A stretch of 64,000 nucleotides of DNA from Roseburia sp. 831b (GCF_001940165.2 NZ_CP135162.1:2996001-3060000), one strand, 5' to 3'; shown: positions 25,736 through 34,430, counted from the stretch's first letter. Translations and numbers: made by a program. The notes: a model not told the origin generated them from the letters alone.

Positions 25736-26872
25736 GTGAAGATTTTATTTTACCAGTGGAAATCTTTTTTAAACGAAGGAATAGAGCGTGCATTGCGTGA
25801 ACTTGAATATCCATACGACATCCTGTTTTACCAGCAGACAGACTGGGAACAGGATGACGTTTTTTTGGAGAAACTTCGGGAAAAAATCAGGACAAAAGAA
25901 TATGACAAAGTTTTTTCCGTCAATTTTGCACCGCTTGTAGCAGAAGTCTGCGAGGAGTTTTCGGTAGAATATATTTGTTGGATTTATGATTCTCCCATTC
26001 ACATCCGAAATCTTGACACATTGAAATACAAATGTAGTCGGATTTATTGCTTTGACAGAGAACAGACAAAACAGTTAAAAGCTCTTGGAGCGAACGCTTT
26101 CCATCTTCCACTTGCAACGGACGTTCGCATCTGGGAGGAAGCGCTTTCTAAAGAGACAGCAAAAAAAGTTCCACCGGCGGAGATTTCATTGGTTGGAAAT
26201 TTGTATCAGACGGATTATGCCTATTTTACAGGTCCGCTGGATGAGTATGTAAAAGGCTATCTCGAGGGAATCATCAGCTCTCAGTTGAAAATCTATGGCG
26301 GCTATTTGATTCCGGAACTGGTGACCGATGCGTTATTAGAAAAGATGAATGCCTGCTATCGGAAGGTGGCGTCGGATGGCTTTCAGATGGAGCGTCGGGA
26401 GTTAGAGTTTTTGCTTGCAAGTGAGGTGACCGGAAGAGAACGTTACCTGGCACTTTCGTTGTTGTCCGCACATTTCCCGGTGGATTTGTATTCGACAAAA
26501 CCGGACGAACGATTGAAAAATGTGAAATTCCGTGGTTATGCAGACTATCAGACGACACTTCCGGCAGTTTTTGAAAAAAGCAGGATAAACTTAAACATTT
26601 CCTTGAAAACCATATGCTCCGGTATTCCGCTCCGTGTGATTGAGTGTATGGGCTGTGGAGGTTTTGTACTGACAAATTATCAGGAAGAAATTTTAGAGCA
26701 TTTTGTTCCGGGGGAAGAGTGCGTGGTTTACGAAAACCTGGAGGATTTGTACGAAAAAGCAGCATTTTATCTTGCAAATGAGAAAGAACGAAAAAGGATT
26801 GCGCAGGCTGGATATGAGCGGATTTGCAGTGATTTTTCGATGAAAGACAGAATCCAGAAAATGCTTGGCTAG
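25736..26872 (+). CDS. CgeB-like family 1 glycosyltransferase 1
   Basis: 378 residues. The N-terminal half resembles the DUF3880 domain (opening K-I-L-F-Y-Q-W-K-S-F), the C-terminal half a GT4-like Glyco_trans_1_2 donor domain with S-G-I-P-L-R-V-I-E-C-M-G-C-G-G-F-V-L-T-N-Y-Q at about 299-320. This last motif with its glutamate is the mark of the CgeB/spore-maturation type. Start GTG at 25736 with AGGAGAG ahead. It belongs to a paralogue set at 26928, 31876 and, more distantly, 30581. CgeB-like enzymes decorate spore crust or flagella; the position near a FliD-like gene favours flagella. Confidence 0.75.
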   Translation: MKILFYQWKSFLNEGIERALRELEYPYDILFYQQTDWEQDDVFLEKLREKIRTKEYDKVFSVNFAPLVAEVCEEFSVEYICWIYDSPIHIRNLDTLKYKCSRIYCFDREQTKQLKALGANAFHLPLATDVRIWEEALSKETAKKVPPAEISLVGNLYQTDYAYFTGPLDEYVKGYLEGIISSQLKIYGGYLIPELVTDALLEKMNACYRKVASDGFQMERRELEFLLASEVTGRERYLALSLLSAHFPVDLYSTKPDERLKNVKFRGYADYQTTLPAVFEKSRINLNISLKTICSGIPLRVIECMGCGGFVLTNYQEEILEHFVPGEECVVYENLEDLYEKAAFYLANEKERKRIAQAGYERICSDFSMKDRIQKMLG

Positions 26873-26927
26873 CACGGAATCGAATTTGAATGAGAATTAT
26901 TTTTGCACAGAAAGGTTGACATAATAT

Positions 26928-28100
26928 ATGCGAATACTATTTCACTCATGGAATGAGGTTACCAGAAATGATATGGTGGAGACACTGCGAAGAGTGGGGC
27001 ATGAAGTCTATGTATTGGATTATCCGGTGCAGAATTATCTTGTAGATGGAGCACTCGTTGCCAAGGCGGAAGATGAGATAAAAAAACAGAAGATTGAGTG
27101 CATCGTTGGCGCGGATTATCTGCCGATTCTGTCCAAAATTTCTTTCCGAAATCAGATTCCGTATCTGGCATGGGTTTACGATGCGCCTTGTCTGGCAATG
27201 TATTCCGATATGATTTTTAGTCCATACAACTACATTTTTCATTTTGATCGTGCAGAGGTTGAAAAGTTTCGTGCAGCAGGCGTGAAGCAGATTTATCATA
27301 TGCCGTTGGCGGTTAATGTGCAGAAGATGCAGGATATGATGGAGAAAAATCCGCATACTTTTGAGCGGGATGTTGCCTTCCTTGGAACGCTTTACACCGG
27401 GGAAACCAATTTCCTGGATCAGATTCAAGGGCTGAGCGAGTATCAGAAAGCTTTTTTACAGGCGGTTATGGATGTGCAGTTAAAATTTTTTGGAATGGAT
27501 TTATTAGAGGAGATTTTGCCAAAAGATTTTATGGAGGGATTGCTTCAAAAAGTTTCCTTTCAGACGGAACAGGAACTTTTCCTGACAGAGGAACAACTGA
27601 TGTATCAGATGATTCGAAAGAAAATGACGGTTGAGGAGCGTAGAGAAATTCTAAAACTTTTGTCAGAGCATTTTGATACACATCTGTATACACAATCGGA
27701 TACCTCAGAGCTGCCCCGAATAAAGCCTCACAGTTATATCAATTACGATACACAGATGCCGGACATGTTTTACCAGAGTAAGGTTAACATCAATATCACG
27801 CTGCGGAGCATCCAATCCGGGATAAGTTTGCGCTGTATGGATATTCTTGGTGCCGGCGGATTTTTGCTTTCGAATTATCAGCCGGAACTTGCGGAATACT
27901 TTGAGGATGGCAAAGAAGTTGTCATGTATCATAGTCGCGCAGATCTTGTGGAAAAGGTTCAGTATTACCTGGAACACGATGCGGAACGCATGCAGATTGC
28001 GGCAAACGGGCAAAAGAAGGTCTTTGAACAGTTTTCCTATGAAAAAGCCTGGGAGCAGATGTTTCAGAGGATAAATGAAAATATGCATGGCGGTATGTAA
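26928..28100 (+). CDS. CgeB-like family 1 glycosyltransferase 2
   Basis: 390 residues, paralogue of the neighbour at 25736. The opening R-I-L-F-H-S-W-N-E-V, the DUF3880-like half with W-V-Y-D-A-P (residue 80s), and I-S-L-R-C-M-D-I-L-G-A-G-G-F-L-L-S-N-Y at about 302 are shared. The donor motif glutamate seen in the first copy (R-V-I-E-C) is an aspartate here (R-C-M-D-I), as in the copy at 31876 (R-V-W-D-I). Residues 210-250 hold a longer insertion than in copy 1. It is preceded by a 55-base gap with no clear promoter. Likely function: transfer of one hexose-type unit to the flagellar glycan. Confidence 0.75.
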   Translation: MRILFHSWNEVTRNDMVETLRRVGHEVYVLDYPVQNYLVDGALVAKAEDEIKKQKIECIVGADYLPILSKISFRNQIPYLAWVYDAPCLAMYSDMIFSPYNYIFHFDRAEVEKFRAAGVKQIYHMPLAVNVQKMQDMMEKNPHTFERDVAFLGTLYTGETNFLDQIQGLSEYQKAFLQAVMDVQLKFFGMDLLEEILPKDFMEGLLQKVSFQTEQELFLTEEQLMYQMIRKKMTVEERREILKLLSEHFDTHLYTQSDTSELPRIKPHSYINYDTQMPDMFYQSKVNINITLRSIQSGISLRCMDILGAGGFLLSNYQPELAEYFEDGKEVVMYHSRADLVEKVQYYLEHDAERMQIAANGQKKVFEQFSYEKAWEQMFQRINENMHGGM

Positions 28101-28148
28101 TTGAGAGCATGCAAGAAAGAGATTTTGTAAAAATCAGGAGAGAAAGAA

Positions 28149-29363
28149 ATGTTATCCGTTTGTATCATAACAAAAAATGAAAAAGAGAATTTAATGCGTT
28201 GTGTGGAAACACTGTTGCGTTATCCGTTTGAGGTTGTGGTACTTGATACTGGTTCAACAGATGGAACGCTTGCTTATCTAAATGACTTGCAAGAAACAAT
28301 GAAAAAAACAGACCAGAAGGACTTCTTAAAAGAGACCAGTCTTGAGTCAGATTCTGGATTTTCAGAAGAAGCAAGTCCTGCGCCAAAGGCAGACTTTTCA
28401 AAGGAGGCAAGTCTTGTGATTGGGAACTTTCCGTGGTGTGATGATTTTTCCGCAGCGCGTAATGCAGCGGTTGAGCTGGCATCTAACGATATGATTCTGT
28501 CGATTGACAGCGATGAGTTTTTATACGATTTTTCCTTGGAAAAACTGGAGAAAGAGCTTGCGCAGAATCAGGGGAAAGTCGGAAGAGTCTGTATTCACAA
28601 TCAGGTGCAGAATCATACCGGTGAGAGTGTGGAATGGGTTTCAAGATTGTTTTCCAGGAAACAATTTTTCTATGAAGGAAGCATTCACGAGCAGATTACG
28701 GCAAGGGATGGAGAAAAATATCAGACATTCCAAAGTTGCCTTTCCGTTCTTCATGTGGGATATGACTTGTCCGAACAAGGGAAAAAAGAAAAGGCTGCAA
28801 GAAATATCAGATTGCTTAAAAAGGAATTAGAGCAGGCAGGTTATGATTTTGAAAAAACGCCGGAGGAGGCTGTGGTAGACCTGCATAACGAAAAAATACC
28901 ATATCTGTTGTATCAGTTTGGAAAAAGCGCTTACCTTATGGCAGACTATGAAAATGCCTGTAATGTGTTTGCACGTGGGTTATCGTATGATTTGGATCCA
29001 CAGTTAGAGTATGTAAGCGATATGGTTGAAACCTACGGTTATGCGCTGGTACATGCAAAAAGAGCGGGTGAGGCGCTTTTTTTAGAGAGCTTATTGCAAG
29101 AATTTGGAAACAGTGCTGACTTTTTCTTTTTGTTAGGTTATGTATACATGAACAATGAACGCTTTTTAGATGCAATTCAGGCATTTTTAAAGGCAGCGGA
29201 GTTTGCGACAGCACGCACAGCGGGGGCAAATTCTTACCTTGCTTATTATAACGTTGGTGTGATTTATGAATGCTTGGGGCAGTGCGAACAAGCAAAAATA
29301 TATTACGAGAAATGTGGAGCGTATGCACAGGCAAAAGAGAGGATTGCGGTGCTGGAAAAATAA
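28149..29363 (+). CDS. Family 2 glycosyltransferase with C-terminal TPR region
   Basis: 404 residues. L-S-V-C-I-I-T-K-N-E-K-E-N-L is the GT2 start motif of the TPR-glycosyltransferase family, V-V-L-D-T-G-S-T-D-G-T near 28 is the UDP-binding site, D-D-F-S-A-A-R-N near 97 and L-S-I-D-S-D-E-F near 116 complete the active site. Residues from about 250 look like TPR helices. Between the UDP site and D-D-F-S-A-A-R-N lies an unusual acidic insert of some 40 residues with an imperfect F-S/L-K/E-E-A-S repeat; other members lack it as far as I know. Proteins of this family glycosylate flagellin in Clostridia and are also found in glycopeptide clusters. Confidence 0.8.
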   Translation: MLSVCIITKNEKENLMRCVETLLRYPFEVVVLDTGSTDGTLAYLNDLQETMKKTDQKDFLKETSLESDSGFSEEASPAPKADFSKEASLVIGNFPWCDDFSAARNAAVELASNDMILSIDSDEFLYDFSLEKLEKELAQNQGKVGRVCIHNQVQNHTGESVEWVSRLFSRKQFFYEGSIHEQITARDGEKYQTFQSCLSVLHVGYDLSEQGKKEKAARNIRLLKKELEQAGYDFEKTPEEAVVDLHNEKIPYLLYQFGKSAYLMADYENACNVFARGLSYDLDPQLEYVSDMVETYGYALVHAKRAGEALFLESLLQEFGNSADFFFLLGYVYMNNERFLDAIQAFLKAAEFATARTAGANSYLAYYNVGVIYECLGQCEQAKIYYEKCGAYAQAKERIAVLEK

Positions 29364-29408
29364 GAAGGACAAGTGCTGTAAATGTTTGTCAAGCAGGGGA
29401 AGATTCCC

Positions 29409-29437
29409 TTGTCATTCCTAGAATTATTGTATATAAT
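29409..29437 (+). promoter_or_regulatory. Sigma-A-type promoter of the Rpn gene
   Basis: TTGTCA at 29409-29414, 17 bases, TATAAT at 29432-29437. A good housekeeping-type promoter in the 126-base gap between the TPR-glycosyltransferase and the nuclease gene. A short hairpin (GGGAA/TTCCC, near 29396-29408) lies just before. It suggests the nuclease gene is transcribed on its own within the sugar locus. Confidence 0.65.
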
Positions 29438-29489
29438 CAGCATATAGATAGGTTCACATCCTGCACTGTTTTGCAGTCAGGGGGAACAT

Positions 29490-30437
29490 ATGGGAAAAAG
29501 TTTTCAGGAGTTAGATTTAAGCAATGCATTTCTTTTTGCAGCAGCACTAGAAGATTCAGAGACATGCCGATTGGTACTTGAAATTATACTTGGAGTGAAA
29601 CTTCCGGCAGTAAAGGTTCATGCAGAGCATAGTATTCTGGTAAGCTCGGAGGTTCGAAGCGTAAGATTAGACATTTATGCGAATGATGAGCTTGAGGTGA
29701 ACTATAATGTAGAAGCGCAGAATCAGAATGAAGGAAATCTGCCGAAAAGGAGCCGTTACCACCAGGCAGAGATGGATGTTTCGCTATTGAAACCGGGGCA
29801 GGATTTTAACGATTTAAAACCAAGTTATGTGATTTTTATCTGTACATTTGACCCGTTTGGAAGAAAATTATATCGTTACACATTTGAGGAGCGATGTTTA
29901 GAACAGGATTTTCCACTGGGGGATGAGACAAAGAAAATATTTTTAAGTACAAAAGGTGAGAATCGGGAAGACGTACCGGAGGAATTAATCCATTTTCTTG
30001 GATATATGGAAAATAGTACGGATGCCTATGTTGCAACGGTGACAGATGAGAATATCAGCATGTTGCATGGAAAAGTGAAAATGCTGAAAAAAGAAAGAAG
30101 TCTGGAGGCGAGGTATATGACAGTGGAAGAGTGGATGAAATCCAGAGAAAAACAAGCCATAGAGTCAGGCATGAGAAAAGGCATGGAAAAAGGTCTGGAG
30201 GAAGGCATGAAACAGGGCATGAAACAGGGCATGGAGCAAGGCATGAAACAGGGCATGGAGCAAGGCATGGCAAAAGGCATAGCCAAAAGTATCCTGCAGC
30301 TCTTAGAAGAACAAGGAACAATTCCAAAACAGGTGTCAGACGAAATTTTAATGCAAACAGATGCAGCGGTTTTGACAAGATGGTTGAAACTCGCAGCAAA
30401 AACCACATCGATAGAGGAATTTATGCAGGAGATGTAG
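29490..30437 (+). CDS. Rpn-family / PD-(D/E)XK nuclease-family transposase-like protein
   Basis: 315 residues. The N-terminal 190 or so resemble the PDDEXK_2/Rpn family: aspartate in R-L-D-I-Y-A near 68, E-A-Q (E-x-Q in place of E-x-K) near 81, and Y-H-Q-A-E-M-D near 95. Rpn proteins are nucleases that promote RecA-independent recombination in E. coli. The region at residues 225-265 is a run of G-M-x-x tetrapeptides (12-base repeat in DNA), common in this family, probably a flexible or helical linker. It has its own sigma-A promoter and lies among glycosyltransferase genes unrelated to it, so it appears to be an insertion into the locus. Confidence 0.75.
   Translation: MGKSFQELDLSNAFLFAAALEDSETCRLVLEIILGVKLPAVKVHAEHSILVSSEVRSVRLDIYANDELEVNYNVEAQNQNEGNLPKRSRYHQAEMDVSLLKPGQDFNDLKPSYVIFICTFDPFGRKLYRYTFEERCLEQDFPLGDETKKIFLSTKGENREDVPEELIHFLGYMENSTDAYVATVTDENISMLHGKVKMLKKERSLEARYMTVEEWMKSREKQAIESGMRKGMEKGLEEGMKQGMKQGMEQGMKQGMEQGMAKGIAKSILQLLEEQGTIPKQVSDEILMQTDAAVLTRWLKLAAKTTSIEEFMQEM
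30168..30275 (+). repeat. 12-bp tandem repeat in the Rpn gene
   Basis: Nine units of 12 bases with consensus GGCATGRARCAR, encoding G-M-x-x. Units 5-6 and 7-8 form a perfect 24-base duplicate (30216-30239 and 30240-30263). The repeat keeps frame when gained or lost, so slippage could change protein length without breaking the gene. Confidence 0.85.
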
Positions 30438-30485
30438 ATTCCTTATTTTGCGTCGGCGGTCATTGATGGCCGCTGATGCAATCTT

Positions 30486-30500
30486 AGGTACAAAGTGTAC
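30486..30500. other. Hairpin in the gap between Rpn and glycosyltransferase 3
   Basis: GGTAC-AAAGT-GTACC perfect 5-base stem at 30486-30500. It follows a larger imperfect hairpin at about 30451-30480 that includes GGCGGTC/GGCCGC. Together they fill the 143-base gap; neither has a T run, so this is not a clear terminator. Confidence 0.4.
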
Positions 30501-30580
30501 CGTCTAAATGCAATTCGCAATAACCAGCAATCAAAATCAGGCAAAACAGTGTAGAGCCTATCTAAATGAGAGGACAGAAA

Positions 30581-31861
30581 ATGAAAACGATCATCTTTTT
30601 TGAAGATATTTATGATACGTTAGATTTGTTTACAGAACAATTACAGGAAGCATTTGAAAAGATGGGATACGGGGCGTTTGTGTACCATGCCTCCCAACAA
30701 AAACAGAGTGAAGAGACGCTTTTTTCACTTTTGCTGCAGGAAGCAGGGATTCAAAATCGCAGTTATACTGAACTAACCCAGGCAGAGTGGAACCGGTTAA
30801 AAGATACAGACTTCTCGGAAAAGTTTGCGGTGGTCACGTTCAATAACCTTGGCTATAATCTGGAAATTCCATTTTCCTCGAATGACGGAGAAGTAAAAAA
30901 GGGGGATAGTGTGAAAAATAATCTTTGGGAGTTTTTCGGAATTCCGTATTTCAATATACTCATGGATCATCCCTTTCATTATGAGAAGCCGCTTCGCAGT
31001 GCGCCGGATACTTCCGTGGTACTTTGTACAGACCGAAATCACGTGAAGTATATCCGCAGATTTTACACAAATATCAGACAGGTTGATTTTTTGCCTCATG
31101 CGGGTGTGGAACTTCATTGTAAACACAAACCGATTGCAGAGCGGGGCATTGATGTGCTTTATGCGGGGGCGCTGCCGATTTATACGGTTGGAAAAATGAT
31201 TCCGGATTTGTCTTCCATTCGAGAGGTGGATGGTGAGGATATGATGCAAACTGTACTACAAGAACTAGTACATCATCCAGAAAAAACGACGGAGCAGGCC
31301 ATTGAGGAATACATAACAGAGAAACGAAACGACATTTCGAAGGAACGATTGCAGGAGTTGATTGTGACCATGCGTTTCTTGGATTCGTATGCGACTTCTT
31401 TTTTCAGAGAGCAAGCCGTGCGAATTCTGGTGGAGAGCGGCATTCAGGTGACTGCTTACGGAACAGGATGGGACCAATGTGACTGGAGTGATAACCCATA
31501 TTTAACTTATGGTGGAAAAGTATTGGCATCGCAGATTCTTCCCCTAATGAATAATGCAAAGATTGTACTAAACACCATGACATGGTTTAAGGCGGGTGCA
31601 CACGACCGGGTGTTTAATGGAATGCTGGCAGGTGCAGCAGTGGTGACAGATGACTCTACCTACATGAGAAGAGAGTTTACGGACGGAAAAGAACTTGTCA
31701 TGTTTTCGCTGTCAGAGCTTGCGACATTGCCAGAGCGTGTCTTTGAGCTGTTTGGCCATGTTTCCCACATGCAAGAGATTGCAGATTGTGGATATCATGC
31801 TGCTTTGGAACGTCATACGTGGAAAAGCAGGGCAGAATATCTGGCAGAGTGTTATTTTTAA
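30581..31861 (+). CDS. Glycosyltransferase-like protein, distant CgeB relative (3)
   Basis: 426 residues. The beginning T-I-I-F-F-E-D-I-Y-D-T is like the other CgeB-type proteins, but the rest is longer and diverged. The C-terminal part keeps the family logic: V-T-A-Y-G-T-G-W near 291, K-I-V-L-N-T-M-T near 328, and a H-D-R-V-F-N-G-M-L-A-G-A-A-V-V-T-D-D segment near 343. This last part is the Glyco_trans_1_2 donor-binding element. ATG at 30581 with AGGA at 30571-30574 is chosen over ATG at 30566. Likely a flagellar glycan transferase; donor unknown. It stands 143 bases after Rpn and 14 bases before copy 4. Confidence 0.65.
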   Translation: MKTIIFFEDIYDTLDLFTEQLQEAFEKMGYGAFVYHASQQKQSEETLFSLLLQEAGIQNRSYTELTQAEWNRLKDTDFSEKFAVVTFNNLGYNLEIPFSSNDGEVKKGDSVKNNLWEFFGIPYFNILMDHPFHYEKPLRSAPDTSVVLCTDRNHVKYIRRFYTNIRQVDFLPHAGVELHCKHKPIAERGIDVLYAGALPIYTVGKMIPDLSSIREVDGEDMMQTVLQELVHHPEKTTEQAIEEYITEKRNDISKERLQELIVTMRFLDSYATSFFREQAVRILVESGIQVTAYGTGWDQCDWSDNPYLTYGGKVLASQILPLMNNAKIVLNTMTWFKAGAHDRVFNGMLAGAAVVTDDSTYMRREFTDGKELVMFSLSELATLPERVFELFGHVSHMQEIADCGYHAALERHTWKSRAEYLAECYF

Positions 31862-31875
31862 GCGGGAGGTGAAAA

Positions 31876-33054
31876 ATGCGGATTTTAGTTTATCGCTGGA
31901 AAGCATACAATTACATGGACATTGAACAGACATTTGCTGCGATGGGGCATACCGTTGATCACATCGAGCAAAAGCTGGGCAATTACGATATCGAACCGGA
32001 ATTTGAGAAAATTTTAACAAAGAAAATCCATGAGCAGGATTATGATTTGGTATTTACGGTTAATTATTTTGCGGTAATTTCCAATGTGTGCCAAAGAGAG
32101 CAGATTCCATATGTGTCCTGGACCTGTGATAATCCATTGATTAGCATGTATCATGAATCGGTTTTTCATGATTGTAATTATATTTTTACCTTTGACCAGA
32201 CCAATTACCTGGAATTTAAGCAAATGGGGGTGAAGCACATCTGGTATCTTCCGCTTTCGGTGGACGCAAAGCGTCTGGATTCCCTGATGAACCAGGCGGA
32301 TGATTTGTATCAGTACCAGGCAGATGTTTCTTTTGTGGGAAGTCTTTATGAACGCAATTCTTATGACAAAATAAAAAGTTCTCTTCCAGAGTATTTGCGT
32401 GGCTATTTTGATGCAACCATGGAGGCGCAGATGAACTTAAGCGGAGCAAATATCATTGAGCCGATGCTCACCACAGAGATTCTGGAGGAATTGCAAAAGT
32501 ATTTTCGCCTGGAAAAATCGGAGGGGTCTTTTTCGGATTTAGGCCTCATTTTCCAGACAACGGTATTGGGATTTAAAATAGCGGAGATTGAGAGACGGCG
32601 TGCCCTTTTGGAACTGTCGAAATATTTTAAGGTGCATGTTTACAGCAACAGTGATACCAGCGATTTTTTGAATATCCAGTATTGCGGGTCGGTGGATTAC
32701 TGGTCACAGATGCCGAAAGTATTCCGTGCATCTAAAATAAACCTAAACATGACGATTCCCAATATTAAAAGTGGAATTCCACTAAGAGTGTGGGATATCC
32801 TTGGTTCAGGTGGTTTCCTGCTGACCAATTATCAGGCGGAGATTCCGTACTATTTTGAAGAAGGAAAAGACTTAGTCTGCTTTGATGGCATCGAGGATAT
32901 GAGGGACAAAGTAAAATATTACCTTTCACATGAGGAAGAACGTGCTAAGATTGCAAGAAATGGATATGAAAAAGTAAAAGAGCATCACACCTATGTGGAT
33001 CGCCTTTCGAAAATTCTGACAATTGTAAAAGAGGAGGAGGCAAAACGAAATTAA
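31876..33054 (+). CDS. CgeB-like family 1 glycosyltransferase 4
   Basis: 392 residues, paralogue of copies at 25736 and 26928. R-I-L-V-Y-R-W-K-A-Y opens the DUF3880-like half, W-T-C-D-N-P near residue 84 is in the same place as W-V-Y-D-A-P in copy 2, and S-G-I-P-L-R-V-W-D-I-L-G-S-G-G-F-L-L-T-N-Y is the donor element. GGGAGGTG precedes the start. It is the last gene of the sugar run and ends head-to-head with the FliD-like gene. Separation from copies 1-2 by Rpn and other genes suggests the array was once contiguous, but order alone does not prove it. Confidence 0.75.
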   Translation: MRILVYRWKAYNYMDIEQTFAAMGHTVDHIEQKLGNYDIEPEFEKILTKKIHEQDYDLVFTVNYFAVISNVCQREQIPYVSWTCDNPLISMYHESVFHDCNYIFTFDQTNYLEFKQMGVKHIWYLPLSVDAKRLDSLMNQADDLYQYQADVSFVGSLYERNSYDKIKSSLPEYLRGYFDATMEAQMNLSGANIIEPMLTTEILEELQKYFRLEKSEGSFSDLGLIFQTTVLGFKIAEIERRRALLELSKYFKVHVYSNSDTSDFLNIQYCGSVDYWSQMPKVFRASKINLNMTIPNIKSGIPLRVWDILGSGGFLLTNYQAEIPYYFEEGKDLVCFDGIEDMRDKVKYYLSHEEERAKIARNGYEKVKEHHTYVDRLSKILTIVKEEEAKRN

Positions 33055-33072
33055 GTTCTGCTTCTTCCTCTT
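33029..33072. terminator. Convergent terminator between the sugar run and the FliD-like gene
   Basis: AAGAGGAGGAGGC at 33029-33041 pairs with GCTTCTTCCTCTT at 33060-33072, with mostly Watson-Crick and two G-T pairs. It spans the stop codon at 33052-33054. It is followed by TTTCTATAAA on the + strand and TTTTACAATTG on the - strand, so it could end both convergent genes, weakly. Confidence 0.45.
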
Positions 33073-33082
33073 TCTATAAAAA

Positions 33083-34381
33083 TTAACAATACTCGTCTAA
33101 CATCATTCCAGAATAAACGGAAGTGATATATGGTGTTGCAAAGTTTTTTCCAGGATTTTTGTACGCAACCAAAGTCCGGTCGACATATTTCAGCGGGTCC
33201 AAGGAAGCGTTCATGGCTCTTTCATTCAAAGTGTCCTTAAATGTGTTCAAGGTAGAAAGATAATCGGTTACATCCCCGGAAGAAACTACATTTGTCAATG
33301 TATCGCGGTTCACGTGAATAAAACCGTCGTGTTCGACCTCAAGTCCAATGGAATCTAAAATACGTTTCTGGGAGAGCGCAACAGAACCCATCTCATAGAG
33401 CAGCAAATGATTTTCGTGGGTGGATGTCGATTCTTTTCCTAATGAAAGCATGTTGTTATAAGCATCCGCAAGTGTCTCTATGTTATCTGCAATTGCCTCT
33501 GTATTCGGCTTAAATCCAACAGTGGTAGATTCCCCATCCGAAGATACGCCATGTAGGGTAACTTCGATGGCATCATTTACCGTAAACGTATTGGAAAAGG
33601 AAGTACGTTCGTTTCCATTTAAGGAAAAAACGGAATTCTGTGCCACAGAGCTGACACGGTCAATGCCAAGCAAATGCATAGCCTGGATGGAAGAATTCTC
33701 AGCTTGAGGCATAATATGGAAAAGAAAATCCTCATTTTCATCCAAACCGGTCTGGTTCGAACGGATTTGCAAAGCAGATTTCCCATCGTCATTCGAAATT
33801 ACTTCCGCATTTAATCCAATAGCAGAATTTGAAATGAGCTTTGCAAGCTTTTTCTGCACATCAAGGTTGGTATCGGTTCTTCCGACGTTAAACTGGAATT
33901 CATAAGCGCTTTTTGAGGTAACAAGATCAAAAGAATACGAACCCGGCGCAAAGTCTCTTGCCTTTTCAGATAAAAAGTTTCCGGTGTTAATCTGTGGCAG
34001 GGCAAGCTGACTCACCTGAATTTCAAAGTCATCCATATCGTCGGAGGAAGAGTTATCCCCAATGTATTGTGCGGTTGCAACGGATTCGTCTGAAGTGGTT
34101 GCAACTTTTTTCTCGAAGGCATTTGCCAGCCCATCCTCGGAATCGGAGGATAAAGAAGCAACTATATTTTGAATATTACGGGTATTTTCCTTAATATCGA
34201 TTGCAAATTTCTGAACGTCTCCCGAATTGGAAATTTTATACAAAGGAGATTCTTTGTTCAGTTTGACCATACGATTATAGACATCGCGAAGCTGGCTCTT
34301 TTTATGAGCATCATAGCGCGACACATTCGAACTGCCGTATGTGGTTAGATAGTAATTATAGACAGAGTCTATCTTAGTCAT
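33083..34381 (-). CDS. FliD-like flagellar cap/hook-associated protein
   Basis: 432 residues. The middle part carries FliD-type features: F-E-I-Q-V-S-Q-L-A at about 115-123 (compare v-x-V-x-Q-L-A), then D-T-N-L-D-V-Q-K-K-L-A-K-L-I (compare D-T-L-x-D-L-x-x-x-I-N), a S-A-L-Q-I-R-S-N-Q-T-G segment and a F-S-L-N-G repeat-like strand. The classical FliD N-terminus is lacking; instead a charged helix with Y-N-R-M-V-K-L is found. Start ATG at 34381-34379 has AGGAGG just before it; an upstream in-frame extension with a hydrophobic stretch is not used. A SigD-type promoter lies 165 bases upstream. Expected location: the flagellar tip or filament, but a role as a variant of FliD is inferred. Confidence 0.65.
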   Translation of the reverse strand: MTKIDSVYNYYLTTYGSSNVSRYDAHKKSQLRDVYNRMVKLNKESPLYKISNSGDVQKFAIDIKENTRNIQNIVASLSSDSEDGLANAFEKKVATTSDESVATAQYIGDNSSSDDMDDFEIQVSQLALPQINTGNFLSEKARDFAPGSYSFDLVTSKSAYEFQFNVGRTDTNLDVQKKLAKLISNSAIGLNAEVISNDDGKSALQIRSNQTGLDENEDFLFHIMPQAENSSIQAMHLLGIDRVSSVAQNSVFSLNGNERTSFSNTFTVNDAIEVTLHGVSSDGESTTVGFKPNTEAIADNIETLADAYNNMLSLGKESTSTHENHLLLYEMGSVALSQKRILDSIGLEVEHDGFIHVNRDTLTNVVSSGDVTDYLSTLNTFKDTLNERAMNASLDPLKYVDRTLVAYKNPGKNFATPYITSVYSGMMLDEYC

Positions 34382-34411
34382 TAGAGTCTCCTCCTTTCTT
34401 CCTTGAAATAT

Positions 34412-34430
34412 GTGATGCAAAAACATCACA
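34412..34430 (-). other. Hairpin in the 5' leader of the FliD-like gene
   Basis: GTGATG-CAAAAA-CATCAC, a 6-base perfect stem in the leader, about 30 bases before the start codon. It could slow translation start or fold around the ribosome site; no T run follows. Confidence 0.4.

Noticed and set aside
26274..26777. Minus-strand 167-codon frame
   Set aside because: Antisense to glycosyltransferase 1, no start site, no recognisable fold.
30026..30408. Minus-strand Met/Pro/Cys repeat frame
   Set aside because: Antisense of the 12-bp repeat in the Rpn gene; an artefact of the repeat.
29458..30565. Possible insertion sequence around the Rpn gene
   Set aside because: Own promoter and unrelated content suggest an insert, but no terminal inverted repeats or target-site duplication could be found by eye.
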